Positions 1 through 26,300 are shown, counted from the stretch's first letter. The stretch: 64,000 nucleotides of DNA from Marthasterias glacialis (GCA_911728455.2 OU452219.1:10816397-10880396), one strand, 5' to 3'. The notes: generated by a model from the sequence alone, not told the origin. Numbers and translations: made by a program.

Positions 1-52
1 ATTTGTGACTGGTGTCCCGCTTATTTTTGCTCAGCGGAACATTTAAGCACTG

Positions 53-292
53 CACTCTAAAAACCAAAGTGTTAAATCAACACTTAAAGAGTTCGGTCAG
101 TAACAACACCTTGAAAGAGTTAAATGTAACTCAACTGAAGAGTTAAGTTTACACTATTAAGAGTTAAATTGAAGCTTCTGAAACGCTAGCTTGACAGTTG
201 TATTAGTTGACAGAAGCTAACTTTATAAAAGTGTTGTCATTCATGGATCGAAGCCTTTAAGTGTCGATTTAACATTTTCATTTTTTAGAGTG
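53..292. mobile_element. Small inverted-repeat DNA transposon (MITE-like)
   Basis: About 240 bp bounded by inverted repeats of roughly 33 bp. The left end starts CACTCTAAAAA and continues GTGTTAAATCAACACTT; the right end, read on the other strand, starts CACTCTAAAAA and continues ATGTTAAATCGACACTT. The inside is full of GAGTTAA-type words and has no coding capacity. I infer a non-autonomous element mobilised in trans; no target duplication is clear. Confidence 0.6.
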
Positions 293-609
293 TATTGTCT
301 GCTCAAGTAGCTCTATGAAGTTTTGCCCTAGACATAACAGTGTTTTAGGTTGGTGTTAATATGTCACTCATTTAATCACTAAACCCCCTTCTCCAATTCA
401 TAAAAACACATTTTTAGAACATAGCGACAAATCAAATCTGGTTGTATTTTTTTTAAGAAATCACTTACACATAAAACAATATAACAGAAACTTAAATCTC
501 GAGTATGAGATTTCCATCCAGATCTAATTGATTATAAGTTAGTTATAAGCTTACCTGATATTTGGGACACTATGTCAATATAATCATAATATGTTAGTCT
601 TTAATTTTC

Positions 610-846
610 TTGATGATAATAAAACATTCGAACTTAGTCAAAAAGTGTCAATTCTTCAAGTTCTTTCAAGCGCACACTCTAGCACAAGGCCCGCCCTCTC
701 TCGTTGCGGACATAGAGTCACAAGTAGTTCCAGTGAAACGTATACATTTTGATAATGTTCCAGTTTTCCATAATGTCTCTTATGGTGACGTTATTTTAAA
801 CATCGATTTTTCATTCATCGACCGGGATGAAATAATTAATCATTGA
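610..846 (+). other. Weak candidate coding fragment
   Basis: A 78-codon open frame. Its last 50 codons have a balanced amino-acid composition, including the stretch VKRIHFDNVPVFHNVSYGD, unlike the low-complexity frames nearby. A possible acceptor (CTCTAG) precedes codon 25. I recognise no family. It could be a terminal exon of an upstream gene, a transposon remnant or chance. Confidence 0.15.
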
Positions 847-1755
847 TTGAGATATTTTGAACAAATATAGTTGTGGACTTTCATTATAATCCCTACAAAA
901 AACACGTTTGAGTGACGCCGACCGTCTAATTTGACATCAAGCTACGAAAGTCAAGTAATTAATATACGGGGCTATTGATATAAATAACGTGTCTATTTCT
1001 TTGTTCCCTTTGTTATCCTTATAGACGGAATTGCGGTTGAAAATATATATTGGATATGCCGAAATATAGACGTGCTTCCTTCACACAATGCTATAGCTGC
1101 CAATCTCACAGCTTTTGCTGTGGGCCTCTAAATATTATTTCTTTTAACGAATAAGGTGAACAATAGTGTATTCCGATAAAATGATGATGCACTTGTCTTG
1201 TTGTTGTTGTTTTTTGTTTATTTTAATTAATTAATAATAATTTAATTTATTTAATTTATTTCATTAATTAATTAATAATATTTTTATTATTTAAAAAATT
1301 TTTAAGATCTATCCAACCGTCTTTTTTTTCAAGAATAAGCAAATCAAAACACACCCATATAGAACAAAATTGCGTTATTGTAAAAAAACAAACCTCCAGC
1401 CTACCCCCCCCCCCCAAATGTGAGTTTTCCCGAGTGAACACACGTCAGCTTTATACAATTACTATCAGTTCCACAGTTGCGAATATTGTGTTGTCCCCCA
1501 CCCCCCATACATAGTCCATAAGAAATGTTTTTTTTTATTCCCATTCCTTCTGTGAGATTTACCTCGCAATGCCTCAGATTTCAATTCAAACAAATAGTTA
1601 CTGAAACGCTTACCCTTTGCCTCTTGTTGTTTATCATGTAACCCGACCAGGTTTCATAGCCAGGTAAATATTGTTTTCAGTCAGACAATACTGAATAAAT
1701 AAAATAAAACAGAGAAACAAAAAAGAGAGAGAGGATGGTTTTTGTTTTTGTTTTT

Positions 1756-1806
1756 TGTTTGTTTGTTTGTTTGTTTGTTTGTTTTGTTTGTTTGTTTGTT
1801 GTTGTT
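1756..1806 (+). repeat. (TTTG)n microsatellite
   Basis: About twelve TTTG units with one slip, followed by T and G runs to about 1824. The apparent open frames across it on both strands are repeat artefacts. Confidence 0.9.
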
Positions 1807-2679
1807 TTTTTGGGGGGGGAGGGGAATTACTTGCAAAACCATCGGCTGAATTTGTAGTCGACATCTACTTAATATATCAACCAATAAAAATGAGGCCTTC
1901 AATTGTCATTATCTTAAAAACCCTCTTCAAGACGCCACCACTCCTGCCATCGGCAGCTGGTCATGCGCAGGAAAATTAGTTTATCCATTGTAGGGAACTG
2001 TTCCATTCTAGTAAAAACCAAAAGGTCTACCAATGGCTTGGCCGGCGAATCCCCACCGCGATAAACATAATAAATTATCAGAAATTTCAATTAATGTTAA
2101 AGATCTATCAAAGGAATGACGATAGCGGAAATTAGGCCCAATAGCTGCGGCCCGTCGGTAAGAGTTACCTTAATGGCGCAAAGGATCTTGGGATGCTGAT
2201 GCGGCTTCTTATTTTATTATTCGTACACAGTGAGACGCATTGCAGTCAGCCGTTCAGAGTCCAGCATAAAATGCATTAGGTGCATAAACAGGCCCGCGAT
2301 ATTGAATGATATTGACCTGATATATAATACTAATAGGTGCTGTCTAAATAAACAAATAGGAAAACAAAAAATGGAACTCCACATTTTTGTGGTACACTGA
2401 TGTTTCAATAATTGTAACTTTGGACAATTATAGTAAGCAATGAATAAAGACCAACAGCTATTAATATGTTATGCAAAACAGTAATTATGAATAATTATTC
2501 ACTCCATTTTCCCCCAAAAGGGACACCTCATGACATTTAAGTCATGAAAAATTAGCTCACAAACTAACCCTACGAAGCTGATAGCGAAGCAATAAGCAAA
2601 ATTTTAGTTAATTTACAAAAATAGAAGCAACGTGCTTAGAACGTGGTGTACAACAAAATCATATTGAAAGCAATTCATT

Positions 2680-2874
2680 ATGACGCCATGTGACCTAGTT
2701 GTAAGTAATCCGCGCATGCCCAGTAACCTTGGCTGAACGGTGGCTACAAACGTCCACGGCCCCAATTTTATGCATCATTATTGTCAAGGATTCGTATACG
2801 AAGCGCGGCCGTATCCACCATTCCACAGGCTATTCCCCCAACCTTTAGAAGCATCTTTATAACAATATCAAAAA
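2680..2874 (+). promoter_or_regulatory. Probable 5' UTR / proximal promoter of CaM-A
   Basis: This stretch is more GC- and CpG-rich than its surroundings and immediately precedes the ATG-only exon. It contains GCGCATGC (about 2713-2720), which resembles an NRF-1 half site, and GTATACGAAGCGCGG near 2794. No well-placed TATA box was seen: TTTATAA lies only about 15 bases before the ATG. The transcription start is not determined. Confidence 0.35.
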
Positions 2875-11324
<8,450 letters not shown>

Positions 11325-11421
11325 GTTTCTTTCAGCCATGGCAGTTGGCGGCATGTGCCTCGATTTGTAGTAAGTATATCAACGGCTGGTCATACGTGGG
11401 TTTTTTGCGATTTGTTTTGTA

Positions 11422-11427
11422 AATAAA
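11422..11427 (+). terminator. Possible polyadenylation signal of CaM-A
   Basis: AATAAA about 100 nt after the stop codon. Cleavage site not determined. Confidence 0.4.
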
Positions 11428-13467
11428 CAAACAAAAATGGTTCAGAAAATAGGGCTTTCTGTCGTCGGCTGTTCATAATCAGTAAGTTGTTTTACAAATG
11501 GATTTACGTTCCCCCCTATTTTAAGAGAATTTTTTCAATTGATGTAATATAACTAGTAGGGGTGATGGCCTTAGCTTTTGATCCAAACAGGACCTCCGTG
11601 AGAGGTATAGACAAGTACAGACATAAAAACAGATCAATTTTTATAGAACAAAAGGGAGTAATAGGGAATCATGAGTAGGAATCCAGAAATAAGTGGGAAA
11701 ATGATGGCCAATCGAAGTAATAAAATACAGACAAGGGGACTGATGATGACCAATCAGACGTAAACAGTTTGGACAAAGGGATGGCCAATGTTGGACAGTT
11801 AAAATGAGGGACTATTGAAACGAACAATAGGGCAAGTTGCACAGTTGCGGCCATATCTATAAAGTGAGTCATAAATACAACTCGGCCGTAACTGAGTGAA
11901 ACTATTGTATGGGGAATGTTTCAAAGAAAAACTACCATAAAGTTTCACTCAATCCAAAAACCAAATCTTTCAAAATGGACCAATTATTATACAACACCGG
12001 GTTTTTTTTCCACTGAGACAATCTATAGGATAGAACTTACCGGACCTATCTAAAACTGCAATGGATTTCACCAGACAAAATCTGATAAAAGAATATTACA
12101 AGTCCAAGTCAACACACCTGGCGAAACTAGGAACGGTTTTATTTATAATTTGAAGTATAGCTCATCTACTTTTCATGATGTACTTTAAGTGATTACTATT
12201 TTAGTTCTAAGTTGAGTTTGTTGCTTTATTTTGTGGGACCTGGATCCAAGACAGGTTCTGCCAAAATGTAGTTGTTACTTTAATTCATACGTATAGTAGA
12301 ACGTATTTGTCTCTAACATTCCTTTTTCTTCACAACTAAACAGGAAGAATCACGGAATCGATTACATTGAACCATTTGTATTTCGAGTATTAAAATACGA
12401 AACCGAATACAGCTTTCCTAAAGATACACTGAATGCCAGTATTCGAATACAATATACAAGTACTTGGATTAAGTATAACTAATATATAATTATTAAGGAC
12501 ACATTTTCTCAGAGCTGCCGAACACACAATTATTTCAAATAACCCAATTTACTTAAAAGCTAATAAGGGTTGCTGAGAAAAATTCCTCGTGATCTGTAAC
12601 AAACTAGTCCCCTGCTATAGTTTGCTTTTAGGTAACTTTTTTTTCCAAGAAATTGTTTTAATTCCTCTACTTTGACAAATAAGACTATTAATTGTAAATC
12701 TTGTTGCATACCACCGGTAATACAAAAACATAATGACATCATTGTACTTATTGCAGTTGTAATTTTTACAAATCTAAGTTGTAGAATTTTAACTAATGAT
12801 TAGAGGAAAAACTGACAGTACATTTGTGGCGGGCGATGGTGAGACTTAAGTTTTTGATTGATGTAAGTTGGGAAGCTGTGGTATTTAACTATATGTATAT
12901 CATAGTACGATAGCCGCCTATCTTTGATAAACACACATCCCCGAACAATTATTATTATACGAAATTGCGGGTCAATTTACAATCTGTTTTTGCAAAGTTG
13001 ATCTATGGAAATGGAATTTTATAAAAAGGCTTTGTCTTTTATGATATGCAGGATATGATGTACTCGAATGACACTGACAGTGCCAAAGTTTATCTTCTAA
13101 TTTAATGATCATTACTTTTTATTTGACTGTTTAGAGGCCTTGCGTGTTATAGGGAACTTAGAACGTTATTTATGATACGATGTGTAGAGAGAGAGTAAAA
13201 TGAATCCACCCTTTGATCAGACGTAACGTGAGACCTCAGCTCAAAGTACCCCTTGGGTTTCTCATTTTGTAGGCAGTTCCGATTAGCGTCACAAAGTAAT
13301 CAATGTAGAAGTAAGGGAAGTGATGTTTGAAACATTGCTGCCTTAGGGATGCTTGCTGTATTAAAAACATAATGGAACAGTATACTTCCATATTCATTCT
13401 TTCAACGCATTAGATAATACAATAATATAGTATACTGGAAACAAGCTTTATCTTAGTATCCCCCTCG
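11428..13467. other. Intergenic stretch
   Basis: AT-rich; no gene, EF-hand exon or clear transposon recognised. Confidence 0.5.
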
Positions 13468-13567
13468 GTAAGTGATGACGTGTTGGACCCGGAAGTGCAA
13501 TGTAAACAAATGGTATTCATGAACATTCGTTGCACTGCGCTTCCGGCTCCAAAACGTCACGGCTTAC
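13468..13567. repeat. Imperfect 100-bp palindrome
   Basis: The left arm begins GTAAGTGATGACGTGTTGG and contains CCGGAAGTGCAATG. The right arm, complemented, begins GTAAGCCGTGACGTTTTGG and contains CCGGAAGCGCAGTG. The arms are about 38 bp with several mismatches. It is GC- and CpG-rich relative to its surroundings and is probably a small palindromic transposon. Confidence 0.55.
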
Positions 13568-14675
13568 AAAGAGGCTCGGCTAGATTTCATAAAACACTAA
13601 GATTCATCTGAAGGCGAGTTGTCTGGTTTACTGAAAATAAATTTTTTTCTGGGATAGTGTTTGGATGAATGGTATTTACAACTTATTTATTAGAGAGCAT
13701 TATCCATTAGTATACAAGAAACTCATTCAACATTCCTTTTATTGTTATCTGTAGATTTGTATTTTGTATTTTATTTTATGAAGGCCGGAAACAACATTAC
13801 TGTTTTATAAACCCCTCATGCGGCATGTTATAATTTCTGCTTTTAAGGGGACTGTAGAAGGTCATCGTAGCTCCTAAGATTTGTGTTGTTAATTCTACAA
13901 ATTAATTGTACGTGTATCAAAGTAGATTGTGAGAGAGTTGCTCCTTTTATTTTCAACAAACAAACAAACAAAAGTTGTAAACTTCTAATGAATTATTCAT
14001 TTGCTACAGTAAATGACATATCAAAAGATGTTGAGACAGCTTTATCATTCGAATGTGCAATACAAGGCCTTAACTGCCTTGGTTATCATTTGCTTATAAT
14101 AACATAATTGTCTTTAAAATGTTTGCTTCCTCGTAATTGTGTTATTTGTCATCGCTTGGACCGCGCTCCATTTGGCGGTTCGCACTAGACGAATTTCCTA
14201 GGAACTTCCCAGGATGATTTGGTTGACCTTTTCACACTTGAATGGTTAACCCTGGCAAACTCCTTGGAAATGACAAATTGCCAGGAAATAGGTACCCCTG
14301 CTTTGGGATAGGGTTAAGTGAGATAACTACGGGGCTTGCATGCTGAGTGTTCATTCTTCACAATCAATTTGCACTGAGTATGTGAAAAACTCACCCAGGG
14401 TTTCGTTTCCCGGGAATTGACTCTGTAATGTGAACAGGGCTTTACGGGGTTATCTTTCACAGTGCTGGTAATCATATGGGTTTTTAAGTGCACACACATC
14501 TTGTCTGAGGCCCTAATAGCATGCAGAACCCGTGTTGTATTTCCCTTCTGACTGGCTTCACCCTGATTTCTGCTATTAGGCTACCTAAGATGATTAGCAA
14601 CATGGATTGGAGAAGTTAATTTCAATTGACCTAAAAACGAAGGAGGAATGTTCTCATAATGTGTCATGCATATTC

Positions 14676-15044
14676 AAAGCCCCAGCTCAACCTTGGTAAG
14701 AAAGAACAACATAAATGTTTACAGATTTACGCCTACCTTGAAATGGTATAAAGATGATGGTAGCAAAATTTCCTTGAAATATTTCTGCCTGAAGTGTTAT
14801 CGTTTTTGAATAATAAAAGAAATAAGATCCAGAATTAATGTTCATCTCATGTGAGAAAAAAAAGCTCTGCCTAAGAATGCATACAAAAATGCTGAATGCA
14901 TTTTAACCGTTTTCTTGAAAAAATAAAACGACAAAATGAGCTGACATTTTGACGGGTTGGTTTTATTACATATAGGCCCTGTCTTGATTTTTGCAAAGAA
15001 TGGAATCAGTTACAGACACTTTACCAATGTTGAGCTGGGGCTTT
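14676..15044. mobile_element. Inverted-repeat transposon, about 370 bp
   Basis: The ends AAAGCCCCAGCTCAACCTTG and (complemented) AAAGCCCCAGCTCAACATTG match at all but one position for 20 bases, and the match continues GTAA. No coding capacity. The inside shares AATTTCCTTGAAATATTTC...TGCCTGAAGTG with 45290-45345, so it belongs to a repeat family. Confidence 0.65.
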
Positions 15045-15177
15045 AAAACTTCATACGTCTTAAAGTGAGTCATGACATAAAAAAAAGAATTGTTTTCCCC
15101 ACCTGATTGAGATTTAGAGGGCGCCTGTTAATAATAAAGGGTGTGGTTTGACATGACACTTTTATAAATTCACTGGA

Positions 15178-15212
15178 TGGTTTGCGGTTTGGTTTGGTTT
15201 GGTTTGGTTTAA
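15178..15212 (+). repeat. (GGTTT)n short tandem repeat
   Basis: Four to five GGTTT units. Confidence 0.75.
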
Positions 15213-15451
15213 TTAATCCAACCAAGTCAGCCCCCAACATACTGTAACTTAGGAGTGCCTTCTTTGAAGCATATTCAAAAATATGTGGATTATTTTGATC
15301 CTTATATTTGATGAAAATCTGCTGTTGGATTAACGTAAAACTGTTTCTTCGTGATCCAAGTGCAATTATGTAAACTGTTCCGTTATTCAAAATCACAATT
15401 ACTGTGACCGATAGGTGGCGCAATTTATCTGGCCTGGGACCTGGATTCAAG

Positions 15452-15481
15452 ATGGCAGCCCCCATGAGAAGAGGAAAAGTG
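15452..15481 (+). CDS. Candidate first coding exon of an unidentified gene
   Basis: ATG GCA GCC CCC ATG ... AAA GTG is followed at once by the strong donor GTAAGT, giving the predicted N-terminus MAAPMRRGKV in phase 0. The start sits in CAAGATGGCAGCC, a close match to the YY1 motif often found overlapping the start region of housekeeping genes. The orientation is opposite to CaML. One possible continuation is 17226-17274; a nearer alternative acceptor (TTTTGCAG) ends at 15559. Product unknown. Confidence 0.35.
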
Positions 15482-17225
15482 GTAAGTACATTTAAGGTTG
15501 GACATGTAGTACATGTACTTTAGATACTTCAGTGTCCAATTGGATGAGTCTTTTGCAGGTTACAATGCCTACAATGTCGTTATTCGCCCCTACTGGGGTC
15601 TCATTTGGGGTTCTGTTACCATTTTGGAGAAGGCTGTTTATTTTCTATAGTATAACAACTACACACTAAACTATACTACCGTACTAGGCCTATTACTACA
15701 CGTCACTAGTACGTAGTACTACTAATAGTGAGTGATTCGTTAATTGTGAGGCCCTTGATTGATCCCCGTCTACCTTGTCTAAGATTATGTGGTTGTACCC
15801 AACCTGTTATTCATTCATTTTGTGAAATAGGCGTGGAATCGAAAATGGATTGTGGGTGAGGGTGAGGACAACACCACCACACTAGGGCAGGGGCAGGGCA
15901 GTAGGGGCACGGGCTTATGAAAATTGTGCTTTAGATACACTGTGGTTGATGACAGCAACTGACTAATTAAAATGAACAGTTCACAGTTTAACCTTGCCAT
16001 AAACTCGAAGTTTAATTCATACAATACAAACCTAAATAAAAATATTACAAACGAGATATGACACTCAAACCCTGACTTATTATTTAGAATGTTATTTTAA
16101 GGTCAAAGTCACTTGTACAAAAGTACAAAAAATGATAGACCCAATCAGTGTTAGAGCCACATGAGACCCATATAGATCCATAACCATAGCATCATCACTG
16201 ATGTGCCCGCCCTATGAAGCAAATTAAAAATATGTGCACAGTTGATTATTAGAAAACCATGCCCATCTCTTAATTTAACTCTTGGCAACATTGATGGACA
16301 ATTTAGGGTACCTCAGTGACCCCCTGTAGGCCCTACTGCTGCAGGGGGCTTTTTCATGCAACGTCTTTGATAGTCATAGACCGTCAAGGATTTGTGGTTT
16401 ACTCGACATAAATAGTGGACTACCGAGCCAGTGGTCTGAACACAGTGTTGGGGTCCTCTGATCTGAATACTACGGAGTTGAATTAACAATTATATCTCAT
16501 AACAAGAAATGACATTTTATGAAATACAAAAGTAGGAACTAAGTACATGAAGTTATTGATGATAAATATAACAACAATTGCCTTTAAACCTGCGTTGTAT
16601 AATTATGTAGTTGATCAAAGAGTTTATATTTGTGACTTAGTTAGCAGTGACTGCTGTAGGGGCCTACTACATTTTAGTGACATGACTCAAAAATTACTCT
16701 GCTGAAGTTTTAACATTTAAGCAATAAACCACAAGGGAAACTGACCCCCAAATTAAACTTTAAAATTGCTGATGAAATTTGATGACTTGCATTATGTAAA
16801 TCTCGGTGATGTAGTTTGTAGGCCTACCGTTTTGTGTTATTGTTCATGACACAGACAGTCGTTGCAGCAGAAACCATTCATTTTTTCCTTATAATTTTAC
16901 TTATTTATTTCTACTTTTTGGTTGGGGGAAGGAAGGGATGACGATTTTGGTAATTTGTAATTTAATGGAGGTTGACCACTTTCATGAGACTATTCTTCTA
17001 CATTTTAAACCATCACATCTGCTATACAAGCATGTCCCTGGCACCGTGCAGAACAACAACATGCAAAGGCTGGCTCACTGTCTTCGTGGTTAACGAATAA
17101 GATTCAACACGTTCTTGTGTTTTCTTGAATTTGCGCATGATAACCATGTCATTTTGTATTATTTTCACAAGCTCTCTTAGTTTAAATCACTGTTCCCATA
17201 TCTGGTCTGTGTGGCCTTATTGCAG

Positions 17226-17274
17226 TTTGTACTTTATCTACATGTAATATCCTTCTTCGGTGTTTACAAAAAAG
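17226..17274 (+). CDS. Candidate second exon following 15452-15481
   Basis: Preceded by TTATTGCAG and followed by AAAG|GTGAGC. In phase 0 it reads FVLYLHVISFFGVYKK, a hydrophobic stretch that could be a membrane segment. The frame stays open past the donor to a stop near 17338, so it could also be a terminal exon. The link to 15452-15481 is inference. Confidence 0.25.
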
Positions 17275-18079
17275 GTGAGCTGTACAACGGTACCAGTTTA
17301 TCTCCCCTAGTGGTAGTAGGCAAGCTTCTGAATGCATAGTTTATAATTATCATGTTTTGTTTGTTTAATTTTCACTGTCACTTTCAAGTACCTAACTTGC
17401 GCCAAATTGAATGAGAATGAACAGCGGTACGATTCCCGATCATGTTCTATCTTGTATGAGCTGCCCATTTTGCACACAATCTAAGATAATGTTTTTTTAT
17501 AGCCTGACAAAGTTGACGTTGAGGTTCTTTTGTGAGAACGTTAAGTCATGGTTGACAGCATCCATAAATTATAATTTGGCGATACTATTATTGTACTTAG
17601 ACATAGACAATTTGTATTGTTTATGTACAACGAAATAACTTGGACTTTCTTTTCGATTGCAATCGATCGTTGTTGATTTGAAGGCTAACCACTATTCAAG
17701 GCTTCAACCGATTTTATTTTACCATAAATTATATCACGTTTTGCTTGTGTCTACAAGCATATCGCGCAACCTGTCCCCCTAAATAATAACGTATCCATTA
17801 TTCGATAAATGCTCCACCACCTATAGTTATATACCCGGCTTTCTAGAATTGAAAGACACCCTTTCTGTCATCTTGTTGATGTCGATGTTCATTGTTTTCC
17901 AATGGGTATTCAGCTTACGATTGAGACGCAAATTTCTTGTATTCTGGAATAAATAGTATTGGGAAGTGCAATATAAGTTTATGTAAACCATATTCTGTTT
18001 GCAAAGACGACTGTTACAACTGATAATGTAATAAAAGCCACAACGAGTTTCATTCTGGAAGTTCAATTTACCAGAACCA

Positions 18080-18215
18080 ATCCTCTGGAGAAAATGTTAC
18101 CCTCTGGAAACACTGTCAGAGTCGGGGGAAAAGCATTTGAAGACCCAGACAAATCACCGTTGCTTGTTTCGATTAACGCAATCAAAATAAGCCCGATATT
18201 AACCTGCACAAAATC
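18080..18215. repeat. Dispersed repeat family copy (1 of 3)
   Basis: Shares an ordered set of words with 31740-31890 and 41525-41680: a CCTCYRGAGAAA start, an AGTCGG/AGTCAGG middle, and a TCACC(G/A)TTGCTT...TCGATT end followed by an A- and AAGC-rich tail. Non-coding. Confidence 0.5.
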
Positions 18216-18399
18216 CAAAAACATAACATAAACCGTCTTTGTTCGTTGTTTACTCTATGACCTCTGACATTTTTAATGAGTTTTGTGTAAGGTAAGTTTA
18301 TTAAAAACTTGAGGATGGGAATGAATTAAGTTTTCCAAAAAACAATGACACATTTTTCCTCAATTAAGTAAGGAACAAGCTTTGAAGTTGGAACCCTTT

Positions 18400-18630
18400 T
18401 TCTTGTCACGGTCTTGAACTTAGAGGCCTTGTCGTCGGACCTTCAAGTCAGAGTGTCAGCCTCAGACGTTCAGGTTTTGGTGCTGAACCTTTGTTTCTTG
18501 CAGTGGTCTCGAACACTCAGGCCATTTCGAGGGACCCATGAATCGAGGTCTCGGTCTTAGGTCATCAGGTTTGGTGGTCTTGAACCTATACAGCCCTTAG
18601 TCTCGGTCTTCCAGGTCTCGACTCTTTTTT
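18400..18630. repeat. Degenerate GGTCTTGAAC-type repeats
   Basis: Variants of CGGTCTTGAAC, GGTCTCGAAC and CAGGTTTTGGTG recur at irregular spacing right beside the CaML exon 5 donor. I read this as a decayed minisatellite. Confidence 0.45.
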
Positions 18631-18639
18631 TAAACGTAC

Positions 18640-23370
<4,731 letters not shown>

Positions 23371-26300
23371 TTTAAACAAATATCATCACTACAGAAATTA
23401 GGTACAGCATTTTACAATGTTTTGCAAAGTACTTTTCCCAGCAAGACATATTACACTATACTTTGTAAGCGCACAAAGAATTGTGAATAATTATACTCAC
23501 CGTGGTGGCACATTTCCAGAAAGCTTCAACTCGTAGATCTGTTTCCCACCGAAGACTTTCGGTGAAGAAAAAGGTTTCTTAATTAAATTAAATCTGCCTT
23601 CTGCAGAAATATTTCAAACTTCAACTTTTTGCCAAATTGCAGTAAATATTTGACTGAAATATTAAATATTAGCTGTTTTCCTTAAATCAGGGAATTGATC
23701 AACCTTTATTTGAAAATAGTAATGTTTTGTTTTATAAACACAGCAACAAATGAATTATTGCTGGGAGCCGGCATTATCTCTTTTCATTAGCAGTCTATTT
23801 GTTCACAAACAATTTGCTTGTTTCAAGTTGTCTTGTGCAAGGTGCATACAAGAAAGGATTTTTAGTTTTCGCTTTGAAACAACATCTTTGAAAATCGGTG
23901 TCTTTCGGGAAGAATCGGGCGATGAAACCTTAATCATGGCCCGATTACCTAAATGCTGTAAAGCGCTAAGACCGTTGATCTCTATTAAGCAGGAATGCAA
24001 CAGGCGGTAACTCGAGATTAGCCTCAAGTTTTTTCCCCCTGGATTATCTAAGGTTCAATCAATACACACCAGTTAGGTGGCTTAGTGAAATTACCTGCAC
24101 ACGGCGGACAAAAGCACAATTTTTGGCACAAAGCTTCTTTAGGGCCAACATGTTAGGATAAGAGCCGTCCGGATTTTCAAACTAAAAAAGTACCCCCTTT
24201 GTTTTGTACACATGGGAGGGGACAGGACATATAACTCCAATTAGGAAGAGAGTTCAGGAATAAGACTTACATAATGTTGTAGCCCTACCCTAGTGAAGAC
24301 TACTCACAAAATTTGAGATCTTATCCTCCTAGGAATTACTCATTATTGATTTTTGAAGGTTTAATATTTAGCGGTATTTTTTTACTCACACAATAGCAGC
24401 AACAATAGACAACCAATGGTGTGTACAAAACAATTATGAAATGACTACGCCTACGATTGTAAAAACGGTATCCGCAAGTTTTTGTTGTTGATTGTGGACG
24501 GTTATTGCGCAATCACACCTGGTTAAACGAATTAAGTGATGCCAGATAGCAAATACGTGACCGGTACTCAATGTTAAGTCTATCAGTACGCGCACGTACG
24601 CGCAACCATTGAGCATCGCATGCCATTTTGACCCTTTGCGGAATGGAGCCTGACGACGTGACACAGAAATCCGCAACCAGTCTAAATATCTTGCAGTATA
24701 CTTTGCTGGTTCCCCGCAATTTGTTTATGTTGTGAAGCATATTATTTTGCCATAAACGTTCTGTACGGCTGTGTTTACCGACTGCATTGAAATTCACATT
24801 TGTTTTTCCACTCCAGGTTTTACGAGACCATCCAGTTACAAAGTATTGTACTGGATTGAATCGGCAACATCTCCTGCGTACTTCAGGTGAGTTCAAAGTA
24901 TGTTGTTTAGGTCTTTCGTGGATTTTGGAACAGTACTTTTGTTACTCCCTGATTCGGAAATTTGACTTTTGTGAGGTGTTACACAGGTAGCCTACCAACA
25001 AACACATGAGTGTTAAAACGCGCGACAAACAAAATTCGTGCCACGAAAGATCACCTTTGACCGGCGCACGCGTTGGACGTAAACTAGGTACGGGCACATT
25101 ATCGTTTTGTGCCACAGAAACAGTCGTCGGGTAATAGTGACGAGCGGGCGTCTTTAACTCGGACCCAACGCCAGATAATAACTCGGGGCCTGTGATGGGG
25201 CGGCGAATGTATGTTATTAGTCGTCGTGGGTATAAAGCAAATGGGATAATGTGCACAGGAGACTGCGCAAACGACTCCGTCTGGATAAACGAGACCGTGG
25301 GGTTCGCAAACAAACATGCAATCCGGAAATCAACAAAGTTGCGCAAATGTGGAAAGGACACTGTATGATTGTGCGCTCATGAAAAGTGGCCTGAAATGCG
25401 CAAACGACATTGGGCGTGAACATGTCTGCCCTGAATAAACAGAAGTCGGGTAAAATGTTGTACACAGCCATACTCAGACAACAGGTGTACAATGTATGTG
25501 TGGGCCGTGTGAGCCATAAACGGCTGTTGTATGTAAGATTTGAAAAACACCAAGCAAGTGTGGCCGTTGCTGTAATAGACAGTTCCGGCTCTGACAACAA
25601 GCCCCGCCCACACACATTAGTTTGTGTACGTTTACTCTGCACGTGTGACCGAGTTTGACCGAGGTCACATGACCAAAAGGTGTGATCCAATTGGTCAATG
25701 GGCACAGTTTGACAGGCCAGAACGGTCTATTAAGCACACGGGTCAGGAATAACACAGCACCTGAGGGAACGCAGAGTGGGTGCGTGCGAAAAAATGAATG
25801 GTCTCGAACGACGGCCGCTGCATGACAAAAAGCAGTGAATAAATGCGGAAAAGCGGCGATTCGCCCGTGACGCAAAAACGACATCTTCGGTGCAGCCCGA
25901 AGGTCGACGACGACGCCCTCTGGATTTTTCCCGACACGCAGGTACCCCTCCCGAGCCGCAGGACCCAGCCGTTCCGGTCGCTCTGTCAGGGTCAGACAAA
26001 CTTTTGAGACGGGCCTGAGCTGAGGATTTTGCTCTTATTGTATTAGATGTATTATATATATTTTTAACACACCCGGTAACCATTGTTATCGTACAAGCCC
26101 ACGCATTCCAAATACACACAAACAAACACAACCCAAAATATTTCACTATCCGGCCATAGGGGTTCGGTACATTGTCCTATTGTTTATTGCCAAGAAAGTT
26201 TTTTGTCAAAGTTATGCGGTCTTTTTGGTAGAGATTTTTTTATAGGGGCCGACCTCGCGTAAATGCACTGGGCCGAAACCAACGTTTCGGTAGCTTGAAA

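Larger units (their letters stand above)
293..2680. other. 5' flank without a supported gene
   Basis: AT-rich DNA with C-runs near 1405 and 1495, a TTAATTAATAATA-rich stretch at about 1225-1310 and a TTTG microsatellite. A weak open frame lies at 610-846 (listed separately). No EF-hand exon or transposase motif was seen. Confidence 0.5.

Noticed and set aside
2858..2865. TATA box of CaM-A (TTTATAAC)
   Set aside because: Only about 15 bases before the start codon, too close for a functional TATA box with a normal leader.
13868..13906. CaML terminal exon on the - strand (acceptor TTTGTAG then EL...)
   Set aside because: Splice site is plausible but the peptide lacks any calmodulin-like C-terminus and the match is no better than chance.
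15070..15465. 131-codon - strand frame
   Set aside because: Runs antisense through the candidate first exon and a GGTTT repeat; no recognisable motif.
23501..23600. CaML upstream exon ending CACG|GTGAGT
   Set aside because: The donor is good, but no start codon or EF-hand leader sequence precedes it; perhaps an untranslated exon.
24942..26146. Cluster of overlapping frames up to 162 codons
   Set aside because: Open on both strands in a GC-richer block; no domain, no consistent splice pattern, odd composition.
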